DNA of 60,954 nt from an uncultured Anaerotruncus sp. (GCA_904398655.1 CAJFPF010000124.1:1-60954), one strand, 5' to 3'. Counted from the stretch's first letter, positions 39,738 through 48,536 are shown. Numbers and translations: made by a program. Notes: generated by a model not told the origin, from the sequence alone.

Positions 39738-41827
39738 AAAAGGACTGGAAAACCCTGGTGGAGGCGGCAAAACAGGGAGACAGCGCTGCCTATACCGAAC
39801 TCTATAACGCTACGGCAGAACAGATGCTGGGGCGGGCGCGCTCTATGGTCCGAAGCGATCAGGACGCCTTGGACCTTTTGCAGGAGAGCTATCTCTACGC
39901 GTTTAAATCGTTGGATCAACTGGAGCATCCGGAATATTTTTCCAGTTGGCTCTACCGGATTGTCACCAACCGGTGCAAAAATTTTCTTACCCGGTCAAAA
40001 CCCCGTTTATTTGAAGTATCGATGACCAATGAGGAGGGGGAGGAACCCGACCGAGAGGACGAGGACCTCACCTTCCGCCCGGATGAATCGCTGGACTATA
40101 GCGAGACCAAACGCCTGGTCCGTGAGATTGTGGATGGACTGCCGGATGACCAGCGGACCTGTATCTTGCTCTACTATTTTCAGGAGATGAAGGTGGGGGA
40201 GATTGCCCAGGCTTTGGAGGTCCCAGAAAACACCATCAAGAGCCGGCTCTCCTATGCCCGTAAAAAACTTTTGACCCAGTTCCAGGCGTTGGAGAAGAAG
40301 GGAACCAAACTCTATGCCATCCCCTTCTTCCCCTTCCTGCATTGGATGTTGGCGGACAGTACCCACCAGCTGGCCGGCAGCTTGGAGGGAATGCTGCCAC
40401 AGGTCTTGGCGGGAGCTGGTGCAGCGGCAGCGGCCGGCACAGCTGCCTCCGCTGGAACCGCTACCGCTTCCAGCGCAGCCGCTGCCGCTTCAGGGACTGC
40501 CGCTGCAGAAGCCGCTGCCGCTGGTGCGGGAGCCTCCGCAGCGTCCACAGCGACTGCTGCGAGCGCTGCCCATGCGGGGCTATTGGGCGCGGCCGGGACC
40601 AAGGTGATGGCCGGGATTGCCGCTGCCGCAGTAGTGGTGGGAGGTGCCGCGACGGCAGCACATTTCTCCCGCCCACAGGAACAGCCGACGGCTGCCTCCA
40701 GCCAAGTGGAAGTGCTGCCGGATGGTTATGTCTTTTGGCAGGAGCTCACTGACCCCGCCGGGACACTGGACCCATCGGCCTACCATGTGCGATTGGGGAT
40801 CAGCGAACCGGCAGTGGTACAGGAGTATCATCCGGAGACCCAGGAACTCTATATCACCGTCCCGGAGGGAGGGGCGGTCACCTTCTCCTGGCTGCCTTCG
40901 TTCGAGGATGCGGGCGGCGGGGTGACGCCCTACGATATGCAGGGCGGCTATCCGCTCCTCTATTGGACGGCGGCGGACCAGGACGATCCCCTCTATGGCG
41001 GGATTGGTATGAAGCGGGATGAAGAGACGGGGGAATATTTCTATTACGGCCCCCTGGTGCTGGATGCCCAGACCGGTTCCGCTCAGGACACCCAGGCGGG
41101 GCTGAGCCAGACGGTCACCTTCAGCAGGGACGGGGCGGTCTATCTGGCTGCCGGTTGGTCCGCCCAGACGGAGGCGGGGCAGGCCTCCATTACCCCTACA
41201 ATCTATATCAAGACTACCCGTCAGCCCAGCAACCCTCTGAGCTTCCAGGTGGAGATGCCCAGCCTCTATAACCCCGACCAGTACACCCGTGACCTGTGCG
41301 TTACCGAGCCCGCCCAGGTCACCGACTGTGACCTGGGGACCCAGACCATCTATATCACCGCCCATGTGGGGGACGAGTTTGAGTTTGGTACTGTCAAAGA
41401 AGTGACGCGTCCATTGCTCACTTTGGAGGAATTGAAGGCCGAATATGGAGGTGAAAACCCCACGCCTTGGAAGGAATCCCAATCCGGCAGCTTTGGCGGA
41501 GCAGGCTGGTCCAATGGCCCCGCCGACCCGGAACAAATAGCCTATGGTACCAATTCCGTCCTTGTCCGCGTGGTGTCCCCCGATGGCGCTATGCAAACTC
41601 CTGAGGGGGAAGGATACAGCCCAGTAGTGGAACGGATTGCTTGCTATGATGGGGACTTTAGCGGCCCTATACGTGCAATAGGCCCCGGCACCGTGGCCTA
41701 TATCGAGTTTAATCTTCAGAGTGATCCCTCGAAAACAGAGGAGGGACAGTGGTATTCCGAACCTCATTCTCCACTGTGGGAGTTCCGAATCAGCTATGTG
41801 ATTACCGTCCTGCCGGCAGAGGATTGA
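39734..41827 (+). CDS. ECF-type sigma factor fused to a membrane and extracytoplasmic domain
   Basis: A 697-aa product. Residues about 10-185 form a sigma-70 region 2 (AYTELYNATAEQMLGRARSMV, then ALDLLQESYLYAFKSLDQL and FSSWLYRIVTNRCKNFL) and region 4 (GLPDDQRTCILLYYFQEM, then VGEIAQALEVPENTIKSRLSYARKKL). A hydrophobic segment, an Ala/Ser/Thr-rich low-complexity linker (about 226-285) and a membrane helix (about 290-310) follow. The C-terminal 390 residues are a predicted extracytoplasmic, beta-rich region (VEVLPDGYVFWQELTD at its start). Ordinary ECF sigma factors are about 180 aa. A tethered sigma factor of this kind could be held at the membrane until released. It uses a GTG start at 39734 after AGGAGG, coupled to the small gene upstream. 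Confidence 0.85.
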   Translation: MKKDWKTLVEAAKQGDSAAYTELYNATAEQMLGRARSMVRSDQDALDLLQESYLYAFKSLDQLEHPEYFSSWLYRIVTNRCKNFLTRSKPRLFEVSMTNEEGEEPDREDEDLTFRPDESLDYSETKRLVREIVDGLPDDQRTCILLYYFQEMKVGEIAQALEVPENTIKSRLSYARKKLLTQFQALEKKGTKLYAIPFFPFLHWMLADSTHQLAGSLEGMLPQVLAGAGAAAAAGTAASAGTATASSAAAAASGTAAAEAAAAGAGASAASTATAASAAHAGLLGAAGTKVMAGIAAAAVVVGGAATAAHFSRPQEQPTAASSQVEVLPDGYVFWQELTDPAGTLDPSAYHVRLGISEPAVVQEYHPETQELYITVPEGGAVTFSWLPSFEDAGGGVTPYDMQGGYPLLYWTAADQDDPLYGGIGMKRDEETGEYFYYGPLVLDAQTGSAQDTQAGLSQTVTFSRDGAVYLAAGWSAQTEAGQASITPTIYIKTTRQPSNPLSFQVEMPSLYNPDQYTRDLCVTEPAQVTDCDLGTQTIYITAHVGDEFEFGTVKEVTRPLLTLEELKAEYGGENPTPWKESQSGSFGGAGWSNGPADPEQIAYGTNSVLVRVVSPDGAMQTPEGEGYSPVVERIACYDGDFSGPIRAIGPGTVAYIEFNLQSDPSKTEEGQWYSEPHSPLWEFRISYVITVLPAED

Positions 41828-41910
41828 CCATTTTTTGGAGGGAAAATATCCTTCCCGCTGAAGCCCTATGAACTGGAAGGGCATTTTAAGACAAACAAAA
41901 ACACGGAAGA

Positions 41911-41940
41911 CCGTGCCCTGTGGAAGAAACCAGGGCACGG
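41911..41940 (+). terminator. terminator of the sigma factor unit
   Basis: A 10-bp G+C-rich stem (41911-41920 with 41931-41940) with a 10-base loop, followed by CCTTTTCC. Confidence 0.75.
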
Positions 41941-42033
41941 CCTTTTCCATGCTGAGAAATGTGCGTTTGTCACAGAAGCCGCCGACCAGATGTGGTATCC
42001 TAAATCCAATGAGTAAGAAAGGCGGCATGTGGT

Positions 42034-42246
42034 ATGGAGACGGCAAAAAGGCGGGCACGCAAAGCCCTGGTGGATGTGCGCCACTGCGTGGCATGTGGGT
42101 GCTGTGTAAAGGTCTGCCCGGTTGCGGCCATTACAATCTACAAAGGGCAGCAGGCGCGGATCGATTTGGCGCGCTGCGTGGGCTGTGGGCGCTGTGCCCG
42201 GGAATGCCCCGCGTCGGTGATCGAGATCCAGGAGGTGGAGACATGA
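42034..42246 (+). CDS. 2[4Fe-4S] ferredoxin-like protein
   Basis: A 70-aa electron-transfer protein with two CxxCxxCxxxCP motifs (CVACGCCVKVCP and CVGCGRCARECP), so two 4Fe-4S clusters. A short basic N-terminus is present. Its stop overlaps the ATG of the next gene (ATGA), which links it to the membrane iron-sulfur protein. The likely role is feeding electrons to a membrane partner or redox sensing; the partner is inferred only from linkage. Confidence 0.9.
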   Translation: METAKRRARKALVDVRHCVACGCCVKVCPVAAITIYKGQQARIDLARCVGCGRCARECPASVIEIQEVET

Positions 42247-42818
42247 AAAAACATTGGTACGACTATTTATGGATTGCTTCTTTGTCCTATCTGATCCTGG
42301 GGTTTGTCAATATTTTGTTTGCCTGGCTGGGGTTGATCTGTTTCTTTTTGCCATTGGCCATTTCTATAGGGAAGGGGACCAAGGGCTATTGTAACCGCTA
42401 TTGCGGCAGAGGGCAGCTGTTTTCCCTGTTGGGGGGAAAATTTGGCCTCTCCCGCAAAAAAGATGTCCCCGGCTGGATGAGAAGCCGGGGATTCCGCTAT
42501 GGCTTTTTGATCTTCTTTTTTGCAATGTTTTTCCAGATGCTCTGGACCACCTATTTGGTATTTTCCGGCGCCCAAGACCTAAAACAGGTGGTGACGGTGC
42601 TTTGGACCTTCCGGCTGCCATGGAATTGGGCCTACCACGGCACCCTATTTTCCCCCGGCGTGGCCCAGTTTGCCTTTGGGTTCTATAGCGTCATGCTCAC
42701 ATCCACCCTGTTGGGGTTGGCCACAATGGTGCTGTTTAAACCCCGTTCCTGGTGTGTCTATTGCCCGATGGGAACAATGACGCAGCTGATCTGCCGGGCG
42801 CGCAATGGAGCGCCGTGA
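42243..42818 (+). CDS. 4Fe-4S membrane protein (NapH/NosR-like fragment family)
   Basis: A 191-aa membrane protein with four to five helices (about 8-40, 85-105, 130-160). Cysteines are arranged as YCNRYCGRGQLF after the first hairpin and RSWCVYCPMGTMTQL after the last helix. This resembles the C-terminal membrane region of NapH/NosR/RnfC-associated polyferredoxins, though the usual full double-ferredoxin tail is missing. The cytoplasmic CxxC-rich tail may be supplied by the separate ferredoxin encoded just upstream. The ATG at 42243 overlaps the ferredoxin stop. Confidence 0.78.
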   Translation: MKKHWYDYLWIASLSYLILGFVNILFAWLGLICFFLPLAISIGKGTKGYCNRYCGRGQLFSLLGGKFGLSRKKDVPGWMRSRGFRYGFLIFFFAMFFQMLWTTYLVFSGAQDLKQVVTVLWTFRLPWNWAYHGTLFSPGVAQFAFGFYSVMLTSTLLGLATMVLFKPRSWCVYCPMGTMTQLICRARNGAP

Positions 42819-42826
42819 TGCCGTTT

Positions 42827-43480
42827 TTAAGAAAGCTGGGCCAACCTTCCAGGGTCGGCCAATTCAATCGCCCCACGGGAGAGATTGACCAGCCCCTCCT
42901 CCTGGAAGTAGCGGAGCATCCGGGTGACCGCCTCTCTGGCTGTGCCAAGATGGCGGCCAATGGCCTCATGGGTGATTTTTAGGTGGGAAGATCCCTCCAA
43001 ATCCGCCTCCTCCAATAGGAAATCGGCCAATCTTCGGTCCAGTTTCTGCCAAAGGATCTGTTCCAACAGCCAGATCACTTGGGAAAACCGGCTCGCCATC
43101 ACTTCGTTGGTGTAGTTGGCGACGCAGGGGGACTGCGCCATCAACGTCCGGTAGTTTTCCGGAGGGATCATCCACAGCTGGGTGTCCCGCTCGGATTCAA
43201 TCTGTACCTCAAGATGGAGGTTGTGCAGCACACAGGGGGCGGAGAGCAGGCAGAAATCCGGCGGAGAGAGGCGGTAGAGGGTGATTTCCCTGCCCTCCGG
43301 GGAGAGGATATACGCCCGCAGGCGGCCGGAGCGCACCAGCAGGAGCCCAGTGCAATCCGCGTCCCCCCGGTGGAGGGTTGCCCCCTGGGGGAAGCTGCGC
43401 AGGACGGCCGCTTGGGAGAGCTGTTTTTGCTGTTCCCCGGTCAAATCGCTCCAAACGGGAAACGCCTCTGAAAATTCCAT
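42827..43480 (-). CDS. Crp/Fnr family transcriptional regulator
   Basis: A 217-aa regulator with a cyclic nucleotide-binding-like sensor domain (about 15-125, VLRSFPQGATLHRGDADCTG) and a C-terminal HTH (about 165-210, ITHEAIGRHLGTAREAVTRMLRYFQEEGLV). Four cysteines sit in the sensor part (near 43, 76, 82 and 118), so an iron-sulfur or thiol sensor is possible but not shown. The ATG at 43480 has AAGGAGG nine bases upstream. It is convergent with the ferredoxin pair, ending 9 bp away. Such regulators commonly control anaerobic redox genes. Confidence 0.9.
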   Translation of the reverse strand: MEFSEAFPVWSDLTGEQQKQLSQAAVLRSFPQGATLHRGDADCTGLLLVRSGRLRAYILSPEGREITLYRLSPPDFCLLSAPCVLHNLHLEVQIESERDTQLWMIPPENYRTLMAQSPCVANYTNEVMASRFSQVIWLLEQILWQKLDRRLADFLLEEADLEGSSHLKITHEAIGRHLGTAREAVTRMLRYFQEEGLVNLSRGAIELADPGRLAQLS

Positions 43481-43547
43481 GGCCAACTGCCTCCTTCTTC
43501 CAGTAGTATACGGCAGGCAATGGCAAAAGACAAGTATGGATTCCAAA

Positions 43548-43582
43548 AAGAGGACGCGCATGGAACCCATGCGCGTCCTCTT
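43548..43582 (-). terminator. terminator of the large surface protein gene
   Basis: A 16-bp stem (43548-43563 with 43567-43582) with a 3-base loop. On the minus strand TTTTTGG follows it directly. It lies 18 bp beyond the surface-protein stop. Confidence 0.85.
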
Positions 43583-43600
43583 CAAATTTAGGAGGAGAGG

Positions 43601-46600
43601 TTATTCAGAGAGTTCTTTTCCCCGGCGATAGAACCAATATACGCCGCCGCCGAGGGTGATGCCGGCCGCTGCCAGCAGGAGAATTCCGGGTAGCATGCCC
43701 CATCCGCTTTCCTCATCGCCTTCATCGCTGGAGGGTTGGGGGATTGCCTCTTCCACCGCGACATCCCTGGCGGTGGTGAGGCTGGCGTCCGTGTCCTCCT
43801 CGTCCTCTTCCGCTTCCGCGTCGGTACTATCGGTATCCGAAGTGGAGGTGGAACCGCTGTCGTAGGTGTTAGAAACCGAGTAGTTGGCAGGTTCCGCCAC
43901 CGGCGTATAGTAGTAATCGCCGCCGCCGGTGACCGGGTTCACCTTATTGAGGGGCTCGTATTCTTCCTCGTAAACAGTGTCAGTGTCGTCCTCCTCATAG
44001 TCGTCATCATAATCCACCTCGTAGACGCTGTCCAGGTCCAACTCGGTGTCCGACACCACATAGGTACCCAATACCCGGGTACGGATGGTCCAGCCGGGGA
44101 TCTCATAGTCGTCGTCCGAATAGGTGAACCGGTCGGTCACATCCACGAGATAGCCGTCACTGTCCAACTCATAGATATAGAAGTCCTCGGGGGAGTAGTA
44201 ATCCCAGTCATCATCGTCCCACGGGATACCCAGGGTCAAAGATGCCCGAGAGGTGCAGGGAATATCAGGATTGCCCACGAAGTCGTAGAACCAAAGTTCA
44301 GCATCCACGGGATCACCATATTCGGTGTAGATATCCACATAGCTCTTGGTGGAGAGCCGGGCATAGAAGTCCTCTGCGTCATCATCCGCATAGAATTCCA
44401 ACGCCGCCCGGTCGTCGCCCCAGACAAAGACGTTATAGTCGTTTTCGTCCGGATTGATATAGATGCTGTCGCCGGTGTCGGCAGAGTCGGTGGCTTCTTC
44501 GTTGTTGATCCACATGACCAGGTTGAGCACTGCGTAATCGCCGTCACACCATTCGCCGTCGTTGCCGCTCTCGTCCTCCGAGTCGTCCCGGGCTTTAAAG
44601 GTGATCTCCGCCTCCGCCTTCAGCTCCTCGGTGGTGGTGGAATCCTTGAGGACGATCTTCAGGTAGCTGCCCCGAGTGCCGTCCAGGTTCCGCTCACCCA
44701 CTTGGGTGATCGAGGAGATCAGGGATTTGCCATCCCCGTCCTTGTTGATGGAGATCTTGAACAGGTCGTCATCCACCAGGTCGCTGGCAGAGGCATAGTG
44801 GGAATATCCGTCATCGCAGTCCAAAAAGGTCCAGGGGTTAAAGCCGTTCTCTCCCAGCTTGATATAGATGGTCTGGCCGGGGGCTACGCCGTCCAGGGTG
44901 ATCCGCCCATCGGAGGCGATCCGGTCGACGTCGAAGTTATCGCCGTCGATGTCCTCTAAATCCTCGCCGTCCTCGTCCTGCACCGCGATGGGGGCATAGA
45001 CCAGGCCGCCGGAGCTGCTGGAGGAGCGCGCGATCGTTGTGACACCAAGGGTTACATTTTCTGTGACCGTTACCTTCACAGAAGCGCTGCGGCTGTTGAC
45101 GTCTCCTTCCAAAATGTAGTTGCCATCCGCCGTATTGGTGATATCATCAATATTGTAGGCGAAGCTATCCGCCTCTATATTGAAGGTGACTGTTGTCCCA
45201 GTCTGTACATATCCTATAGATCCCTCGGTAAGCTGTATGCCAATAGTAGAACTTCCGTTCACATCGTTATAAAAGCCAGGAGAAGCCGTACGAGCTGTGA
45301 CTGTTACATTGGGAATAGATGGGATTTCAACTTTGTAATAGCCCGTTGAATTGACGCTGGCTTCAGCAATAAAGATCGCTGAAACGCTGACATCCCCTGC
45401 CACCGTGATCTGAACCGGAGTGGTGGTATAGGTTTGCGAATTGGTTCCGTTTTTCACTGTTAGACCACTCAAAGCATAGCCTTGCGCAGGAGCGGCCGTA
45501 ATGGTGATCTCTGTGCCCTCTGCTACCTTACTACCGGAGGAAATCGTCGTTCCCTGGCCGTCTTTCACAGTGACCGAGCCGTTACTTGTAGAGGAGATGG
45601 AGACGGTATATTCGGTAGCAGAAATCTCCTCAAAGGTTGCGGAGATGGCGATATCGTTTTTTCCGACAGTATACGTTTTTCCGCTAGCATGCGGTTTATT
45701 GTTGACCTTTAAGCCGTCCTTCGCCAATTGATAGTTTGAGTCAGGGGTTGCGGTAATCACAAGGACCGTATCTTCAGCTACCGAGCTCCCATTGATGACA
45801 TCATTACCATCCTGGGTCTTCACGGAAATGCTGCCATTTGCGGGTTCAGTCCAAGAGACGGTATGGCCGTTTGTGTTGGTCGAAGAAGGGGAGATGTTCG
45901 CCTGCACCGACAGGGATTGGGAGCTGCTGCGCGCCAGGCTGTTGGGCACGGTATAGGTGCCGCCATTTTCCACCGTCTCCCCATTCACGGTGATCGAGTC
46001 CACCTGGTATCCCTGATTTGCCGTCACCTGGATGGTCAGCCGGTCCCCCGCCTGGACAGCGGCCCCATTGGAGAGCTCCTCACCATTCCGTGTGACCTTC
46101 AAAGTCCCGTTTCTGAGGGTGGAGATGGAGAGGGTAAAGTCGGTTGTAGAGAGACTGTCATTGTTATTGGAGGGGTTCTGGCTGTTGGAGGAGTTTTCGC
46201 CAGAACCACCGGGGGTGCTGGACTCCTGGGAAAAGGTGGCCACAATGGAAACCGCACGCTGGACTGTATAAGTGGATCCGCTGGTGAAATCCTTGTTGTT
46301 CACCTGCAAACTCTCCAACACATAGCCCTGGTTGGCGGTAGCGCTGATGGTGATGGAAGTGCCTTGGGCCACCTGTTCCCCGTTGGAGATCGAGCCATTC
46401 GGGCCGGTCACTGTGACGTTACCGCCGCCGTTGGAGGAATAGCTGACCGCATAGGTCTGCTCCGTTTCCGCTCCTGGGGTGGTGGTAGGGCCGTTCTGGA
46501 AGGAATTGGACAGAGTGTCCCGCTGCTGAATGGTTGAGTTTGTGACAGGAGACGAAGTTTCTGGCTCAGAACTGCCTCCCGCAGGCTCGCTTTCAGAGGA

Positions 46601-46990
46601 AGTACCGCCGCTCTTGGAAGAGAAAGCGGAATCCCCGATGGAAGAGATGTCACTTGCTTGAGAAGAGCTATTCTCCTGAGAGAAGGCATTCTCCCCAGCG
46701 AGGGAACTCGATTGGGATTGGCTGGAGGAACTCTCTGGGAGAGAAGGAGTAGTTTCCTGGAGAGATTCCCCCGTTCCGGTAGCAGGTGTCTGTCCCTGTC
46801 CGGAGGATCCACTGTCCCCCAAGGCGGTTCCGGAAAGACCTGCGTACTGCTGACTCCATTGTAGCCAATAGCTGGAAGACCCCAAACTCTGTTGGGAGGA
46901 TGTCTCCGAGCTGGAGGCCGCTAAGGAGGGGATTGACAGGCAGCTGAGGGAAACAGCCGCCGATAATAAGATGGCGAAGATCCGTTTCAT
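43601..46990 (-). CDS. large repeat-containing surface protein
   Basis: A 1129-aa exported protein. A signal peptide (1-25) is followed by a Ser/Gly/Gln-rich region (about 25-170). Four or five repeats then follow (about 178-250, 282-367, 374-457, 459-542 and a degenerate 549-653) of the Flg_new/InlB-B type. Each has the cores NGSVTV.D...I..G..V..GT.ITITATA..GY and TYTV.....I.ATF. A further beta-rich region reaches about residue 980, followed by an acidic Tyr/Asp/Glu stretch (about 983-1013), a short linker and a C-terminal membrane helix (about 1100-1120) with a positive tail. No LPXTG-type sorting motif precedes that helix, so it is a membrane-anchored rather than a sortase-anchored protein. 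The ATG at 46990 has AAAGGGGAG upstream. Confidence 0.85.
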   Translation of the reverse strand: MKRIFAILLSAAVSLSCLSIPSLAASSSETSSQQSLGSSSYWLQWSQQYAGLSGTALGDSGSSGQGQTPATGTGESLQETTPSLPESSSSQSQSSSLAGENAFSQENSSSQASDISSIGDSAFSSKSGGTSSESEPAGGSSEPETSSPVTNSTIQQRDTLSNSFQNGPTTTPGAETEQTYAVSYSSNGGGNVTVTGPNGSISNGEQVAQGTSITISATANQGYVLESLQVNNKDFTSGSTYTVQRAVSIVATFSQESSTPGGSGENSSNSQNPSNNNDSLSTTDFTLSISTLRNGTLKVTRNGEELSNGAAVQAGDRLTIQVTANQGYQVDSITVNGETVENGGTYTVPNSLARSSSQSLSVQANISPSSTNTNGHTVSWTEPANGSISVKTQDGNDVINGSSVAEDTVLVITATPDSNYQLAKDGLKVNNKPHASGKTYTVGKNDIAISATFEEISATEYTVSISSTSNGSVTVKDGQGTTISSGSKVAEGTEITITAAPAQGYALSGLTVKNGTNSQTYTTTPVQITVAGDVSVSAIFIAEASVNSTGYYKVEIPSIPNVTVTARTASPGFYNDVNGSSTIGIQLTEGSIGYVQTGTTVTFNIEADSFAYNIDDITNTADGNYILEGDVNSRSASVKVTVTENVTLGVTTIARSSSSSGGLVYAPIAVQDEDGEDLEDIDGDNFDVDRIASDGRITLDGVAPGQTIYIKLGENGFNPWTFLDCDDGYSHYASASDLVDDDLFKISINKDGDGKSLISSITQVGERNLDGTRGSYLKIVLKDSTTTEELKAEAEITFKARDDSEDESGNDGEWCDGDYAVLNLVMWINNEEATDSADTGDSIYINPDENDYNVFVWGDDRAALEFYADDDAEDFYARLSTKSYVDIYTEYGDPVDAELWFYDFVGNPDIPCTSRASLTLGIPWDDDDWDYYSPEDFYIYELDSDGYLVDVTDRFTYSDDDYEIPGWTIRTRVLGTYVVSDTELDLDSVYEVDYDDDYEEDDTDTVYEEEYEPLNKVNPVTGGGDYYYTPVAEPANYSVSNTYDSGSTSTSDTDSTDAEAEEDEEDTDASLTTARDVAVEEAIPQPSSDEGDEESGWGMLPGILLLAAAGITLGGGVYWFYRRGKELSE

Positions 46991-47277
46991 GACCAACTCC
47001 CCTTTCACTTTTGTGCCTTTAGTATACGCAGGAATTGTGTGGCAAAATTGAGAAAAGAAAAAAGAAATTATGACGCATTTCTTGAAAAACTATTTCCAGA
47101 AATATCCGGCGCTCTTCTTTCAAGGCAACACTTTTTCAGGAGGAGATCAAGGAAATGGCAAGAAATTTGCAACACCTCTCTTCTGGGAAAGATTGTAAAG
47201 GCAAAATACTTTTCTCTTGCCAAACGGCAGGGAAAAGATTACAATCAAAGGGTAACTGTTGGAAGGAGGTAGCTCCT

Positions 47278-48399
47278 ATGCCTGAAGAACCTGCCCTGCC
47301 CCCGCGTACAGCAAACCGGAACCGTATTTACCGCATGATCTACCAAAACCGGGGAATCTCTCGGCCGGAACTCTGCCACCGGCTGGGTTTAAGCATGCCC
47401 ACGGTGATGCAGAATGTGCGCCAGCTTCAGGCCGCCGGCCTGATTGAGGAGGCGGGAAGCCTGGATTCCACCGGTGGACGGAAGGCGGTGGCCCTGGCCT
47501 GTGTCCAAAAGGCCCGGATTGCGGTGGGGTTGGATCTGACCGTCCATCATGTGAGCGGCGTGGCAGTGGATTTGGAGGGGAACATCCTGGTTCAACTGCG
47601 GGAGCGGCGGGTATTTACGGCCAACGGAGGCTATGCCGCTGCCCTGGGTAAAATGGTAGAGGCCCTGTTGGAACAGAGCGGATTTTCTTCGGAGCGTGTC
47701 CTGGGAGTGGGGATTTCCATGCCTGGGACCTTTTCGGAGGACGGCAGCCTGATGTTGGATTCCCGCCTGCTGCGGATGCAGAACCTGCGCACCATAGAGC
47801 TCTCCAGGGCAATCCCATTGCCCTGTCAATTCTGTAATGACGCAAATGCCGCCGGATTTGCGGAGGTTTGGGATGTCCAAAGCCCTCCGGACGCCCTCTA
47901 CCTCTCCCTGAGCAACACCGTGGGCGGCGCCATTTTGTTGGGAGGGCGCCTCTATATGGGAGAGAACCAGCGGGGAGGCGAATTTGGCCATATCACCGTC
48001 CAGCGGGATGGCCGCCAATGCTACTGCGGCAAAAGAGGCTGCCTGGACGCCTACTGTTCCGCCGAGGTGCTCTCCCGCCTGGCGGAGGGGAATTTGGAAG
48101 GTTTTTTCCAAAAGCTGAAATCCGGGGACGCAAAGGCCCATGCCGCTTGGGAGCGCTATTTGGACGATTTGGCGGCCGGCGTGGATATCCTGCGGATGGC
48201 TTTTGATTGCCCAATCATCTTGGGGGGCTATGTGGGGGCCTATATGGAGGACTATCTGGAGCCTCTCCGGATCCGGTTGGCCGCTCTGAACCGCTTTGAC
48301 CGGGATGGCAGCTATGTTCGGGTCTGCCGGTATCGAACAGAGGCGTCCGCCGTAGGGGCGGCACTGCTGTATGTACAAGCGTTTTTGCAAGGGGTATAG
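47278..48399 (+). CDS. ROK family transcriptional regulator (XylR/NagC type)
   Basis: A 373-aa repressor. The N-terminal winged helix (NRIYRMIYQNRGISRPELCHRLGLSMPTVMQNVRQLQAAGLI) is joined to a sugar-kinase-like domain. That domain has the ROK features VGISMPGTFSED, GEFGHITVQRDGRQCYCGKRGCLDAYCS (zinc-binding CxCGxxGC) and DILRMAFDCPIILGG. It probably senses a sugar or polyol and controls the following dehydrogenase genes, whose promoter is overlaid by a dyad. The ATG at 47278 has AAGGAGGT upstream. Confidence 0.93.
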   Translation: MPEEPALPPRTANRNRIYRMIYQNRGISRPELCHRLGLSMPTVMQNVRQLQAAGLIEEAGSLDSTGGRKAVALACVQKARIAVGLDLTVHHVSGVAVDLEGNILVQLRERRVFTANGGYAAALGKMVEALLEQSGFSSERVLGVGISMPGTFSEDGSLMLDSRLLRMQNLRTIELSRAIPLPCQFCNDANAAGFAEVWDVQSPPDALYLSLSNTVGGAILLGGRLYMGENQRGGEFGHITVQRDGRQCYCGKRGCLDAYCSAEVLSRLAEGNLEGFFQKLKSGDAKAHAAWERYLDDLAAGVDILRMAFDCPIILGGYVGAYMEDYLEPLRIRLAALNRFDRDGSYVRVCRYRTEASAVGAALLYVQAFLQGV

Positions 48400-48405
48400 T
48401 CGATG

Positions 48406-48436
48406 AAAAAGTGGAGGGAAACGCCTTCCACTTTTT
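48406..48436 (+). terminator. terminator of the ROK gene
   Basis: AAAAAGTGGA pairs with TCCACTTTTT (48406-48415 with 48427-48436). The inner bases G16/G17/G18 can extend the stem, and the hairpin ends in a T-run. Confidence 0.8.
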
Positions 48437-48475
48437 TGATAAAGGGGACACTTCAAATTTGTGAATTCCGTCCCA

Positions 48476-48504
48476 TTGACAAGTGGGGCCCAAATCGCTA
48501 TTTT
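48476..48504 (+). promoter_or_regulatory. promoter of the polyol dehydrogenase operon
   Basis: A perfect -35 TTGACA (48476-48481), a 17-bp spacer, and -10 TATTTT (48499-48504). The predicted start is near 48511, about 43 bp before the dehydrogenase ATG. Confidence 0.75.
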
Positions 48505-48508
48505 ATTA

Positions 48509-48536
48509 ATTAGGAACTTTATTAAAATATCCTAAT
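48509..48536 (+). promoter_or_regulatory. probable ROK operator
   Basis: An inverted repeat ATTAGGA-N14-TCCTAAT lies over the predicted transcription start, in an A+T-rich block (TTTATTAAAATA in the middle). ROK repressors (XylR, NagC) bind such A+T-rich dyads. The repressor gene ends 110 bp upstream, so the pair forms a likely regulator-operator unit. Confidence 0.6.

Noticed and set aside
40411-40600. Ala-rich repeat tract as a DNA repeat element
   Set aside because: The GCN codons are mixed and the frame is kept on both sides; it is a protein linker, not a tandem DNA repeat.
40580-42094. 504-codon minus-strand frame opposite the sigma factor fusion
   Set aside because: Antisense shadow; the plus strand has recognised sigma motifs with coupled start signals.
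43931-43960. NPVTG in the large surface protein as a sortase signal
   Set aside because: It lies about 80 residues before the C-terminal helix, whereas sorting motifs directly precede it; membrane anchoring is the better reading.
43736-44959. 407-codon frame on the plus strand opposite the large surface protein
   Set aside because: Valine/isoleucine/glycine-rich antisense of an acidic coding region; no start signal and no family match.
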